Shown here piece by piece: positions 8,379 through 17,117 of a DNA stretch of 64,000 nt. Made by a program: the position numbers and the translations under genes. The notes under the pieces are model-generated. The model saw nothing but the letters and a program-made list of their open reading frames with translations, made no database searches and was not told where the DNA came from. Position 1 is the first letter of the stretch; each line of letters opens with the position of its first letter. The stretch comes from Asanoa ferruginea (lineage in GTDB: Bacteria; Actinomycetota; Actinomycetes; Mycobacteriales; Micromonosporaceae). The stretch lies in assembly GCF_003387075.1 (NCBI RefSeq), contig NZ_QUMQ01000001.1, forward strand, positions 4,278,001-4,342,000, read 5' to 3'.

Positions 8379-10388
8379 TTAGATGCGGCCGGTCGCGGCC
8401 AGATAGGGCGTGATGCCGCCCAGGTGGAACGGCCAGCCGGCGCCGAGGATCAGGCACAGGTCGATGTCTTTCGCGTCGGCGACGACGCCGTCGGCCAGCA
8501 TCAGCTTGACCTCGTCGGCAACGGCGTCGAGCGCGTTGTCGCGGACCTGCTCGGCGGTCAGCGGTGCGTCGCCGACCTGGAGCAGCGCGACGGTCTCCGG
8601 GTCGATCGCGCCTTCCCGGTCGGTGAGTGACCGGCCGCTCTCGACGATCCGGGCCAGGTTGGCGCTGACCCCGAACCGGTCCGGGAACGCCGTGTGCATC
8701 GTCTCCGACACGTGCAGCGCGACCGCCGGCCCGACCATCGTGAGCAGGGCGAGCGGCCGCATCGGCAGGCCCAGCGGGTCGAGCGCGCTGTTGGCCACCT
8801 CGACCGGGGTGCCGGCGTCGATGGCCGCGTAGATCTCGCCGAGGAAGCGGGTGAGCAGCCGGTTGACCACGAACGACGGTGCGTCCTTGACCAGCACGCA
8901 CGACTTCTTGAGCTGCTTGCCGATCGCGAACGCGGTGGCCAGCGTCGGGTCGTCGGTCTTGCCGGCCCGGACGATCTCGACCAGCGGCATCACCGACACC
9001 GGGTTGAAGAAGTGGAACCCGACGACCCGCTCCGGGTGGTCGAGTTCGGCGGCCATCTCGGTGATCGACAGCGAGGAGGTGTTGGTCGCCAGCACCGCCT
9101 CCGGCGAGACGACCTTCTCGATCTCGGCGAACACCTGCTTCTTCACGTCGAGGTTCTCGAAGACCGCCTCGATGACGAAGTCCGCGTCGGCGAACGCCGC
9201 CTTGTCGACCGAGCCGCTGACCAGCCCGCGCAGCTTGGCCGCCGTACCCTCGTCGATCCGGCCTTTCCCGCGAAGCTTGTCGATCTCGCCGTGCACGTAG
9301 GCGACGCCCTTGTCGACGCGGGCCTGGTCGAGGTCGGTGAGCACGACCGGGACCTCGAGCCGGCGGGCGAACAGCAGCGCCATCTGGCCGGCCATCAGCC
9401 CGGCGCCGACGACGCCGACCTTGGTGATGTCGCGGGCCAGCGCGGCCGCCGGTGCGCCGGCCGGCCGCTTCGCCCGACGCTGCACGAGGTCGAACGCGTA
9501 GAGGCTGTTGCGCAGTTGCGGGCCGGTGACCAGGTCGCCGAGCGCCTCGTCTTCCGCGGCGGTGCCGGCGGCGAAGTCGGCGTCCTTGGCCAGCGCCAGC
9601 AACTCGAGCGCCTTCTCGGCGGACGCCACCGCGCCGTGCAGCCGCTCGTCGAGTTGCATCTTCGCGAAGTAGAGAACGCCGTCCCACATGTCGCGGTCGA
9701 TCTCGGGGCGCTCGACCGTGATCTCGCCGGCCACCACGCCGGCGGCCCACTCCAGCGAGCGCTCCAGGAAGTCGGCCGGCTCCAGCAGCACGTCGGCGAT
9801 GCCCAACTCGCGGGCCTGCGGCGGGCGCAGCGTCTTCTGCGTCAGCGGGTTCTGGATGATCACCTGGGCGGCCGGCGCGATGCCGATCAGGTTGGGCAGC
9901 AACTGGGTGCCACCCCACGCCGGCACCAGGCCGAGGGAGACCTCGGGCAGCGCCAGGGCGCCGGCACCCGACGAGAGCGTCCGGTAGTGACAGTGCAGCG
10001 CCACCTCCAGCCCGCCACCCATCGCGACGCCGTTGACGAACGCGAACGTCGGAACGCTGGAAGCGCGCAGCCGGTTGAACACCCGGTGTCCGAGTCGGCC
10101 CAGCTCGACCGCCTGCTCGCGCGACGAGATCATCGGCATTCCGGTGATGTCGGCGCCGACCGAGAAGATGAACGGCTTGCCGGTGATCGCGATGAACGCC
10201 GGCTCCAGCGCCAGGGCCGCGGTGATCGCCTCGTCGAGGCTGGCCAGCCCGGCCGGCCCGAAGCTGTTGGGCTTGGTGTGGTCGAGCCCGTTGTCGAGCG
10301 TGATGAGGGCGGCCTTGCGCCCCTTGACGGTGACGGCGCGGACCAGCGCGCGGGTCACGACCTCGTTCGGGTTGGTCAGAGTCGTCAC
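8379..10388 (-). CDS. fadB: Multifunctional fatty-acid oxidation protein (enoyl-CoA hydratase / 3-hydroxyacyl-CoA dehydrogenase)
   Basis: A 669-residue fusion that carries out the second and third steps of beta-oxidation. Residues 1-300 are an enoyl-CoA hydratase domain with the CoA oxyanion-hole motif FSVGADITG (75-83) and both general acid-base glutamates, E128 (GGGLEVA) and E149 (LPEVSLG). Residues 321-660 are the NAD-dependent dehydrogenase: nucleotide site GAGLMAGQ (328-335), ATNTSSLSI and the catalytic histidine H459 in GFHFFNPVSVMP. The GTG start overlaps the thiolase stop by 4 nt (GTGA), so the two subunits are made in step. The name FadB is used for the architecture; chain-length preference is unknown. 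Confidence 0.94.
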   Translation of the reverse strand: MTTLTNPNEVVTRALVRAVTVKGRKAALITLDNGLDHTKPNSFGPAGLASLDEAITAALALEPAFIAITGKPFIFSVGADITGMPMISSREQAVELGRLGHRVFNRLRASSVPTFAFVNGVAMGGGLEVALHCHYRTLSSGAGALALPEVSLGLVPAWGGTQLLPNLIGIAPAAQVIIQNPLTQKTLRPPQARELGIADVLLEPADFLERSLEWAAGVVAGEITVERPEIDRDMWDGVLYFAKMQLDERLHGAVASAEKALELLALAKDADFAAGTAAEDEALGDLVTGPQLRNSLYAFDLVQRRAKRPAGAPAAALARDITKVGVVGAGLMAGQMALLFARRLEVPVVLTDLDQARVDKGVAYVHGEIDKLRGKGRIDEGTAAKLRGLVSGSVDKAAFADADFVIEAVFENLDVKKQVFAEIEKVVSPEAVLATNTSSLSITEMAAELDHPERVVGFHFFNPVSVMPLVEIVRAGKTDDPTLATAFAIGKQLKKSCVLVKDAPSFVVNRLLTRFLGEIYAAIDAGTPVEVANSALDPLGLPMRPLALLTMVGPAVALHVSETMHTAFPDRFGVSANLARIVESGRSLTDREGAIDPETVALLQVGDAPLTAEQVRDNALDAVADEVKLMLADGVVADAKDIDLCLILGAGWPFHLGGITPYLAATGRI

Positions 10389-11578
10389 TTGGCGCCCTCC
10401 CAGGCCGGGTTCTCCCAGATGACCGAGCCGCCCATGCCGATGCCGATGCACATGGCGGTGATGCCGTAGCGCACCTCGGGGTGCTCCGCGAAGTGCCGCG
10501 CGAGTTGCGTCATCAGCCGGACGCCGGAGGAGGCGAGCGGGTGCCCGACCGCGATCGCACCGCCCCACGGGTTGACCCGCGGGTCGTCGTCGGCGATGCC
10601 GAAGTGGTCGAGGAACGCCAGCACCTGCACGGCGAACGCCTCGTTGAGCTCGAACAGCCCGATGTCGTCAATGGACAGACCGGCGATCCGCAGCGCCTTC
10701 TCGGTGGCCGGGATCGGGCCGATGCCCATCACCTCCGGCTCGACGCCGACGAAGCCGTAGGAGACCAGCCGCATCGCCACCGGCAGCCCCAGCTCGCGGG
10801 CAGTGTCTTCGGCGGCGATGAGGCTCGCAGTCGCGCCGTCGTTGAGGCCGGCCGAGTTGCCGGCGGTGACCCGGCCGTGCGGGCGGAACGGGGTCTTCAG
10901 CGTGGCGAGCTTGGCCATGCTGGTGTCCCGCGGTGCTTCGTCGACCGTCGCCAGGCCCCAGCCCAGTTCCGGGTCGCGGGTCGCCACCGGCACGAGGTCG
11001 TCCTGGAGCTTGCCATTGGCGTACGCCTTGGCCGTCTTGACCTGGCTCGCCAGCCCGAACGCGTCGGCGCGCTCGCGGGTCACGGCCGGCAGGATGTCGT
11101 GCAGATTCTCCGCGGTCTTGCCCATCACCAGCGCCGACGGGTCGACCAGCTTCTCGGCGAGGATTCGCGGGTTGGGGTCGACGCCCTCACCCATCGGGTG
11201 GCGGCCCATGTGCTCGACGCCGCCGGCGATGGCGATGTCGTAGGCGCCCATCGCGATCCCGCCGGCGACGCTGGTCACCGCGGTCATCGCGCCCGCGCAC
11301 ATCCGGTCGATCGCGAAGCCCGGCACGGTCTTGGGCAGCCCCGAGAGCAGGGCGGCGGTGCGGCCGATGGTCAGGCCCTGGTCACCGATCTGGGTGGTCG
11401 CGGCGATGGCGACCTCCTCCACCCGCTCCGGCGGCAACTGCGGGTTGCGGCGCAGCAGTTCGCGGATGCAGCGGATGACCAGATCGTCGGCGCGGGTGTG
11501 CGCGTACATGCCACCCGCCTTTCCGAACGGGGTGCGGACGCCGTCGACGAACACGACGTCGCGGACTGAACGGGGCAC
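10385..11578 (-). CDS. fadA: Acetyl-CoA acyltransferase (3-ketoacyl-CoA thiolase)
   Basis: A 397-residue thiolase that cleaves 3-ketoacyl-CoA with CoA, the last step of beta-oxidation and partner of FadB. The acyl-accepting cysteine is C94 (DRMCAGAMTA), the NEAFA loop is present, the GGAIAVGHPLASSG motif carries the catalytic histidine and the CIGIGMG motif the second cysteine. The GTG start at 11578 is set by a consensus AGGAGG 7 nt upstream; longer in-frame reading runs into the divergent galE gene and is not credible. First gene of a fadA-fadB operon, with a palindromic operator candidate at 11617-11630. Confidence 0.95.
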   Translation of the reverse strand: MPRSVRDVVFVDGVRTPFGKAGGMYAHTRADDLVIRCIRELLRRNPQLPPERVEEVAIAATTQIGDQGLTIGRTAALLSGLPKTVPGFAIDRMCAGAMTAVTSVAGGIAMGAYDIAIAGGVEHMGRHPMGEGVDPNPRILAEKLVDPSALVMGKTAENLHDILPAVTRERADAFGLASQVKTAKAYANGKLQDDLVPVATRDPELGWGLATVDEAPRDTSMAKLATLKTPFRPHGRVTAGNSAGLNDGATASLIAAEDTARELGLPVAMRLVSYGFVGVEPEVMGIGPIPATEKALRIAGLSIDDIGLFELNEAFAVQVLAFLDHFGIADDDPRVNPWGGAIAVGHPLASSGVRLMTQLARHFAEHPEVRYGITAMCIGIGMGGSVIWENPAWEGAK

Positions 11579-11616
11579 GGATGGGCCTCCTCGATGACGG
11601 GCAGCTAAGCCGTATG

Positions 11617-11630
11617 CTACTCGCCAGTAA
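11617..11630. promoter_or_regulatory. Palindromic operator candidate upstream of fadAB
   Basis: CTACTCGCCAGTAA, with a TACT-N4-AGTA core, sits 39 bp upstream of the fadA start and overlaps the region where its promoter must lie. Short inverted repeats of this size are typical of TetR-family acyl-CoA-responsive repressors, but no such regulator gene is adjacent, so the binding protein is unknown. Confidence 0.45.
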
Positions 11631-11671
11631 CCTCGCGCGGAGCGTGGAGTGGGCCACAAGCACGCGGTTGG

Positions 11672-11677
11672 TAGGGT
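11672..11677 (+). promoter_or_regulatory. -10 box, leaderless galE
   Basis: TAGGGT followed by 7 nt and the ATG at 11685. There is no Shine-Dalgarno sequence before this ATG. Confidence 0.5.
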
Positions 11678-11684
11678 CCTGCCC

Positions 11685-12689
11685 ATGAAGGTCTTGATCG
11701 CGGGCGGGGCGGGTTTCATCGGCAGCACGGTGGCCTCGGCATGCCTCGACTCCGGGATCACCCCGGTCATCGTCGACAACCTGGTGACCGGCCGCGCCGA
11801 ATACGTCCGCGACCGCCTCTTCTACGAGGGCGACATCGCCGACGGCGCGTTGATCGACCGGATCTTCGCCGACCACCCCGACATCGCGGCGGTCGTGCAC
11901 GCCGCGGCGCTGATCGTGGTGCCCGAGTCGGTGTCCGAGCCGCTGCGCTACTACCGGGAAAACGTGGCGAAGTCGCTCGAGCTGATCTCGCACGTGACCC
12001 GCAACGGCTGCCAGCGCTACCTCTTCTCGTCGTCGGCGTCGATCTACGCGCCGGGCGCCGACTTCACCGTCGACGAGACCTCGGCGCTGCGGCCGGAGTC
12101 GCCCTACGCCCGGACCAAGGCCGTGATGGAGTGGGTGCTGGAAGACTGCACCAACGCGTACGACCTGCGGGTGATTTCCCTGCGTTATTTCAACCCGATC
12201 GGCGCCGACCCGAAGATGCGCACGGGCCCGCAACACCCGCAGCCGAGCCACCTGCTGGGCCGGCTGATCAGCGCCCTCGACGCGGGCGAGGAGTTCCACA
12301 TCACCGGCACCGACTGGCCGACCCGCGACGGCAGCGGCATCCGCGACTTCATCCACGTCTGGGACCTGGCCCGCGCCCACGTCGAGGCCCTCCGCCGGTT
12401 CGACGAGGTGCTGCCGGCCGGTGGTGCGTCGAGCTACGACGTGCTCAACCTGGGATCCGGCACGGGTACGACGGTCCGCGAGTTCGTGGCCGCCTTCCAG
12501 CGCGTGGTCGACCGCCCGCTGCGGGTGTCAGACGCCCCGTCCCGCCCGGGCGACGTGGTCGGCAGCTACACCCGCACCGACAAGGCCGCCGCCGCCCTCG
12601 ACTGGTCCTGCGACTACACAGTCGAAGACGGCATCCGCCACAGCCTGGAGTGGTCCTCCACCCACCGCCGCCAACTCCTCGGCGAATAG
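11685..12689 (+). CDS. galE: UDP-glucose 4-epimerase
   Basis: A 334-residue extended short-chain dehydrogenase that interconverts UDP-glucose and UDP-galactose for the Leloir pathway and cell-wall sugars. The NAD site GGAGFIG (residues 7-13), the serine motif SSSASIY, the catalytic YxxxK (PYARTK) and the sugar-nucleotide motif RYFNPIGAD are present; length is normal. The ATG at 11685 is preferred over a GTG at 11649 because the beta-strand KVLIAGGAGFIG must be close to the N-terminus and because a -10 box lies 7 nt upstream. Its stop is separated by only 2 nt from the stop of the convergent RNase D gene. Confidence 0.93.
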   Translation: MKVLIAGGAGFIGSTVASACLDSGITPVIVDNLVTGRAEYVRDRLFYEGDIADGALIDRIFADHPDIAAVVHAAALIVVPESVSEPLRYYRENVAKSLELISHVTRNGCQRYLFSSSASIYAPGADFTVDETSALRPESPYARTKAVMEWVLEDCTNAYDLRVISLRYFNPIGADPKMRTGPQHPQPSHLLGRLISALDAGEEFHITGTDWPTRDGSGIRDFIHVWDLARAHVEALRRFDEVLPAGGASSYDVLNLGSGTGTTVREFVAAFQRVVDRPLRVSDAPSRPGDVVGSYTRTDKAAAALDWSCDYTVEDGIRHSLEWSSTHRRQLLGE

Positions 12690-12691
12690 CG

Positions 12692-14053
12692 CTAGCCCGG
12701 CTCCGGGCCGGGTTTCGGGTCCGGGTCGGCCAATGCGGTGGCCAGGTCGGTGGCGATCAGGCCGACCTGCCAGGCCCGGGCGCCGTAGCCACGCAATGTT
12801 GACGAGACCGTTTCCGGGGTGACGTCTTCCGGTGGGGTCCAGGCCAGGCGGCGGATCGAGTCTGGCGCGATGAGGTTTTCCGGCGGCAGTTTGTGTGCGG
12901 CCGCCGTCGTGGTGACCACCTCGCGGGAGCGGGACAGTCGGCCGGCCGCCACCGGGTCGCGTTCGGCCCAGCGGTGTGGCGGGGGTGGGCCGTCGATCGG
13001 TGGGTTGGTGGGCAGGGCGTCGTCGGGCAGGCCGCGGGCCGTGTCGAGGGCGTCGAGCCAGTTGCGGGCCAGCCGGCGGACCGAGCGGCCGCCGAAGCCG
13101 GGCAGCGACAGCAGCGTGCGCTCGTCTTTCGGGTCGATCTCGGCCGCGGCGACGATCGCCGAGTCGGGGAGGACCCGGCCCGGTGCCGAGTCGCGGCGGG
13201 CGGCGATGTCGTCGCGGGCGTACCAGAGGGCCCGGACCCTCGCCTGTGCCCTTGCACCCCGGATGCGGTGGATGCCGGACGTGCGGCGCCACGGGTCGGG
13301 GCGGCTGCGGGCCGGCTGCGCGCCCCAGGCGACCAGCGCGGCGAACTCCTCCGCCGCCCAGTCCTGCTTGCCCTGGGTGATCAGCTCGGCCGCCAACGCG
13401 TCGCGGAGGTCGACCAGCAGCTCGACGTCGAGCGCCGCATAGGTCAACCACGACTCGGGCAGCGGGCGACTCGACCAGTCGGCGGCCGAGTGGTGCTTCT
13501 CCAGGGCGAAGCCGAGAAGTTGCTCGGTCAAGGCCGCGAGACCCACGCGCTCGAAGCCGGCGAGCCGGCCGGCCAGCTCGGTGTCGAACAGCCGGCGCGG
13601 GCGCAGGCCCAGGTCGGACAGGCACGGCAGGTCTTGGCTCGCGGCGTGCAGCACCCACTCGGCGTCGGCGATCGCCGCGTCGAGGGTGCGCAGGTCGCCC
13701 AGCGGGAGCGGGTCGATCAACACGGTGCCGGAGCCGCCGCGGCGTAGTTGGACCAGGTAGGCGCGTTGGCTGTAGCGGTAGCCGGACGCGCGCTCGGCGT
13801 CGATGGCTACCGGGCCGGTGCCACCGGCGAAGCGGGCGACCACGTCTGCGAGGTCGTCGGGCGATTCCACGGGCTGGGGCGTGCCGTCTCGCGGCGCCGT
13901 GAGCAGCGTCGGGGCGGGGCCGGCCGTGCGGGGCTCGGGAGCCGCCGGGCCGTCGGGGGAGCCGGTGGAGGGGCCGTCCGCTTCGGGGGAGGTGGGCGAC
14001 TCGTCCCCCGCTCGGCGTGCGGCCCGACGGCGCAGGGGTGGTTCGTCGGTCAC
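12692..14053 (-). CDS. rnd: RNase D-type 3'-5' exoribonuclease (DEDDy, HRDC)
   Basis: A 453-residue exonuclease for tRNA and stable-RNA 3' trimming. After a disordered acidic/proline-rich N-terminus of about 60 residues comes a DEDDy nuclease domain: D85 and E87 (AIDAERAS), D141 (HAASQDLP), Y205 and D209 (YAALDVELL). An HRDC domain follows at about 240-320 and a second helical region to the end, as in actinobacterial RNase D. GTG start with TAGGGT 6 nt upstream on the minus strand. The neighbourhood with hemE and DUF3000 is the usual actinobacterial one. Confidence 0.92.
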   Translation of the reverse strand: MTDEPPLRRRAARRAGDESPTSPEADGPSTGSPDGPAAPEPRTAGPAPTLLTAPRDGTPQPVESPDDLADVVARFAGGTGPVAIDAERASGYRYSQRAYLVQLRRGGSGTVLIDPLPLGDLRTLDAAIADAEWVLHAASQDLPCLSDLGLRPRRLFDTELAGRLAGFERVGLAALTEQLLGFALEKHHSAADWSSRPLPESWLTYAALDVELLVDLRDALAAELITQGKQDWAAEEFAALVAWGAQPARSRPDPWRRTSGIHRIRGARAQARVRALWYARDDIAARRDSAPGRVLPDSAIVAAAEIDPKDERTLLSLPGFGGRSVRRLARNWLDALDTARGLPDDALPTNPPIDGPPPPHRWAERDPVAAGRLSRSREVVTTTAAAHKLPPENLIAPDSIRRLAWTPPEDVTPETVSSTLRGYGARAWQVGLIATDLATALADPDPKPGPEPG

Positions 14054-14059
14054 CTGCCA

Positions 14060-14065
14060 ACCCTA
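14060..14065 (-). promoter_or_regulatory. -10 box, leaderless RNase D gene
   Basis: Minus-strand TAGGGT, 6 nt, then the GTG start at 14053. It fixes that start. Confidence 0.5.
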
Positions 14066-14164
14066 GTAGGCACGCCGTCACGCATCGGACAGCCGGGTCG
14101 GCGCGTCGGGGAGTGCGGTACGGTCCTGCGGGGGCCCAGTCCGGTGCGACGGGAGGGAGCGGAG

Positions 14165-15343
14165 ATGTCCGCCGGGAACGACCGCACAACCTGGCCCGAA
14201 ACTTCACCGGGGTACGCCGACGCGGCGCGAGCCGAGCAGCGGGTGCCGCCGCCGGAGGGGCCGATCTACCGGCCCGCCGACCGCGCACCGCAGCCCCCTG
14301 ACTATGGCCCGCCACCAGCGCAGATGGCCTACGCACCGCCCGGACAGCGGGCTCCCGTCGAGCCACCCGCGGCGTTCGCCCCACCCGGCCCGCGGGGTCC
14401 GATGGACGGCCCGCGCGGCCCCATCGACGGCCCGCCGGTGCCGATGCCCTATCGCCCGGTGCCGCCCGGCCCGGCCCGTCCCGCCTTCGACCCGGGCTCG
14501 CCTTTCGGGCCCGGGGTCGCCGCTGGACCACCTCAGGCGTACCCCCAGACCGGTGAAAAACGACCCCGGCGGCAATGGGGTTTCGGGGTGACGGTCGGTC
14601 TGGTCGTGTTGCTCGCCGGCGTCGTCGGCTATCAGGCCGTGCGCATCGACCGGCTCGACGACCAGGTGGTCGCCAACCAGAAGGTGCTGGCCGAGGCCCA
14701 GTCGCGGGACAGCGGGCGGATCGAGGGCCTCGACGGGCGCACCACCGAGTTGGAGAACAAGCTCGGCGCGGCGTTCAACCCCGAGGCGATCTCGACCGCG
14801 GCCCTGCCCAGCGTGTTCCGGGTGGCGGCCGGCGACGTGACCGGCACCGCGTTCGCGGTGGGCAAGCCGGCCGGCGGCGGCAAGACCAACCTGATCACCA
14901 ACTTCCACGTGGTCGAAGACGTCTACAACGGGGGCGGGCGGCAGGTCTTCCTGGAGCGCGACGGCAAGCGCTACCCGGCCACGATCATCGAGGTCGACAA
15001 GGCCGGTGACGTCGCACACCTGCGCAGCAGCACCAAGATCACTGGTCTGGTCACCGCGAAGGGCACGGTCAAGTCGGGCCAACAGATCGTCGTGGTCGGC
15101 GCCCCGCTTGGGCTGAGCGACTCGGTGACCACCGGCGTGGTCAGCGCGGTCCGCGAGCTTCCGGACAGCAACGGCCCGATGATCCAGTTCGACGCACCGA
15201 TCAACCCGGGCAATTCCGGCGGCCCGGTGATCAACTCGGCCAAGCAGGTGGTCGGCATCGCCACCGCCAAGGCACAGAACGCCGAGGGCATCGGCCTGGC
15301 CGTGCCGATCAAGGTGGCTTGCGACGCCTTCAAGATCTGCTAA
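14165..15343 (+). CDS. Membrane-anchored trypsin-like serine protease (HtrA/DegP type without PDZ)
   Basis: A 392-residue protein with a proline-rich cytoplasmic tail (1-130), one membrane helix (about 140-156), a short coiled-coil region (161-200) and an extracytoplasmic trypsin-like domain. The catalytic triad is H248 (TNFHVVE), D282 (AGDVAHL) and S351 (PGNSGGPV). No PDZ domain follows, so it is shorter than HtrA proteins and its activation must differ from PDZ-gated family members. Likely role is surface protein quality control, by family. The ATG at 14165 follows a purine-rich GGGAGGGAGCGGAG stretch; a longer in-frame reading overlaps RNase D and is rejected. Confidence 0.88.
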   Translation: MSAGNDRTTWPETSPGYADAARAEQRVPPPEGPIYRPADRAPQPPDYGPPPAQMAYAPPGQRAPVEPPAAFAPPGPRGPMDGPRGPIDGPPVPMPYRPVPPGPARPAFDPGSPFGPGVAAGPPQAYPQTGEKRPRRQWGFGVTVGLVVLLAGVVGYQAVRIDRLDDQVVANQKVLAEAQSRDSGRIEGLDGRTTELENKLGAAFNPEAISTAALPSVFRVAAGDVTGTAFAVGKPAGGGKTNLITNFHVVEDVYNGGGRQVFLERDGKRYPATIIEVDKAGDVAHLRSSTKITGLVTAKGTVKSGQQIVVVGAPLGLSDSVTTGVVSAVRELPDSNGPMIQFDAPINPGNSGGPVINSAKQVVGIATAKAQNAEGIGLAVPIKVACDAFKIC

Positions 15344-15393
15344 AGGATCAGGGGCGCGGCCGGGGGAGATCGGCCCGTGAAACGATGGGTGCG

Positions 15394-16443
15394 ATGACGA
15401 CCAAGACCCTCACCGACTCCGCCCTGGTCCGCGCCGCCCGGGGGCAGGACGTTCCGCACACGCCGGTCTGGTTCATGCGCCAGGCCGGGCGCTCGCTCCC
15501 GGAATACCGCGAGTTGCGGGCCGGGATCGGCATGCTCGACACGATCCGCCGGCCCGACCTGGTCGCCGAGATCACCCTCCAGCCGGTCCGCCGGCACGGG
15601 GTCGATGCCGGGATCCTGTTCAGCGACATCGTCGTGCCGCTCGCCGCGGCGGGCGTCGACGTCGACATCGTCGCCGGCACCGGGCCCGTGGTCGCCGAGC
15701 CGATCCGGGCCGCGCAGGACGTGGCCCGGCTGCGCCGGCTCGAACCGGTCGACGTGTCCTATGTCGACGAAGCGGTCCGGCTGACCGTCGCTGAGCTCGG
15801 CGACACCCCGTTGATCGGCTTCGCCGGCGCCCCGTTCACGCTGGCCAGCTACCTGGTCGAGGGCGGGCCGTCGCGCAACCATGCCAAGACCAAGGCACTG
15901 ATGTACGGCGACCCGGAAACCTGGCACGCCCTCTGCGCCCGGCTGGCCGAGAACGCGCTGACCTTCCTGCGGGTGCAGATCGACGCCGGCGTCTCGGCCG
16001 TCCAGCTCTTCGACTCGTGGGTCGGCGCGCTGTCCGAGGCCGACTACCGCCGGTTCGTGCTGCCGCACTCGACGGCCGTGCTCTCCGCCCTGGCCGACGC
16101 GGGCGTGCCGCGGATCCATTTCGGGGTGCACAGCGGCGAGTTGCTCGGCGCGATGGGCGAGGCCGGCGCCGACGTGGTCGGTGTCGACTGGCGCACCCCG
16201 CTCGACGTCGCCACCGGCCGGATCGGGCCCGACAAGGCGGTGCAGGGCAACCTCGACCCGTGCGTGCTGCTGGCGCCCTGGGAGGTCATCGAGGTCGAGG
16301 TGCGCCGGGTGCTCGACCAGGGCCGGGCCGCGCCGGGGCACATCTTCAACCTCGGGCACGGCGTACTCCCGGAGATCGATCCTGCGGTTTTGACCAGGGT
16401 CACCGAGCTGGTCCACGAGCACAGTGTCGGGTTTCGGGGGTAA
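15394..16443 (+). CDS. hemE: Uroporphyrinogen III decarboxylase
   Basis: A 349-residue enzyme that removes four acetate carboxyls from uroporphyrinogen III to give coproporphyrinogen III. Signature motifs are [17 protein letters not shown] near the N-terminus, [47 protein letters not shown] and [10 protein letters not shown], all intact. An ATG at 15385, three codons upstream in frame, is an alternative start; neither has a clear ribosome site. First haem gene in the order hemE, DUF3000, cgoX, chdC. Confidence 0.96.
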   Translation: MTTKTLTDSALVRAARGQDVPHTPVWFMRQAGRSLPEYRELRAGIGMLDTIRRPDLVAEITLQPVRRHGVDAGILFSDIVVPLAAAGVDVDIVAGTGPVVAEPIRAAQDVARLRRLEPVDVSYVDEAVRLTVAELGDTPLIGFAGAPFTLASYLVEGGPSRNHAKTKALMYGDPETWHALCARLAENALTFLRVQIDAGVSAVQLFDSWVGALSEADYRRFVLPHSTAVLSALADAGVPRIHFGVHSGELLGAMGEAGADVVGVDWRTPLDVATGRIGPDKAVQGNLDPCVLLAPWEVIEVEVRRVLDQGRAAPGHIFNLGHGVLPEIDPAVLTRVTELVHEHSVGFRG

Positions 16444-16469
16444 TGTCGCTATAGCTCGCCGATCATGCT

Positions 16470-16489
16470 AGGGCGCCCCGGCGCGCCCT
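16470..16489 (+). terminator. Weak hairpin after hemE
   Basis: AGGGCGC / GCGCCCT, 7-bp arms with a 6-nt loop, followed by a C/T run rather than a clean T tract. It could end hemE transcription before the leaderless DUF3000 promoter at 16516. Confidence 0.4.
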
Positions 16490-16515
16490 TCCCCCATGGC
16501 GCCGCGATACATGCA

Positions 16516-16521
16516 TAGGCT
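16516..16521 (+). promoter_or_regulatory. -10 box, leaderless DUF3000 gene
   Basis: TAGGCT followed by 6 nt and the ATG at 16528. Confidence 0.5.
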
Positions 16522-16527
16522 GCGCTC

Positions 16528-17091
16528 ATGGCTCCGACAGCGATTCCCGACGTCTTCGCGAACGCCGTCGCCAGCCTGCGCGCCGCCACGCCGCGGTCCG
16601 AGATCGTTCTCGAAGAGGTCGGTGCGCCGCAGCGCCTCGCGCCCTTCACGTTCGCGCTGAGCGCCTCGGTCACCAAGCCCGACGACGACGAGATGGCGAC
16701 GGGCCGGCTGATCCTGCTCTACGACCCCGCCGGGCACGAGGCCTGGGAAGGCACGATGCGGCTGGTCACCTACGTGACCGCCGAGGTCGACGTCGACATG
16801 GCCGCCGACCCGCTGCTGCCCACGGTCGGCTGGACCTGGCTGACCGACGCGCTCGACGCGCAAGACGCGCACTACCGGGCGATCGGCGGCACGGTCACCC
16901 AGACCATGTCGACCCGGTTCGGCGAGCTCGCCGGTCCGCCGACGGCGGCCGACATCGAGATCCGGGCGAGCTGGACCCCGACCGACGAAGACCTCGGCGC
17001 CCACCTGCTGGCCTGGTCAACCCTGCTGGCCTCGACCGCGGGCCTGCCGCCACCGGGGGTCACCGCGCTGCCGGGCCGCCGCACCGCCTGA
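16528..17091 (+). CDS. DUF3000 family protein
   Basis: A 187-residue soluble protein of the actinobacterial DUF3000 family, whose function is unknown. The family pattern is seen in RSEIVLEEVGAPQRLAPFTFAL near the start and GWTWLTDALDAQDAHYRAIGGTVTQTMSTRFGEL in the middle. No catalytic motif, signal peptide or membrane helix is visible. It is placed between hemE and the coproporphyrinogen oxidase gene, as in many actinobacteria, which hints at a link with haem synthesis or RNase D but does not show one. Confidence 0.85.
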   Translation: MAPTAIPDVFANAVASLRAATPRSEIVLEEVGAPQRLAPFTFALSASVTKPDDDEMATGRLILLYDPAGHEAWEGTMRLVTYVTAEVDVDMAADPLLPTVGWTWLTDALDAQDAHYRAIGGTVTQTMSTRFGELAGPPTAADIEIRASWTPTDEDLGAHLLAWSTLLASTAGLPPPGVTALPGRRTA

Positions 17092-17105
17092 TCCCCGTCC
17101 CGCCA

Positions 17106-17111
17106 TAGGGT
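17106..17111 (+). promoter_or_regulatory. -10 box, leaderless cgoX
   Basis: TAGGGT followed by 6 nt and the ATG at 17118. Confidence 0.5.
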
Positions 17112-17117
17112 GGGTGC

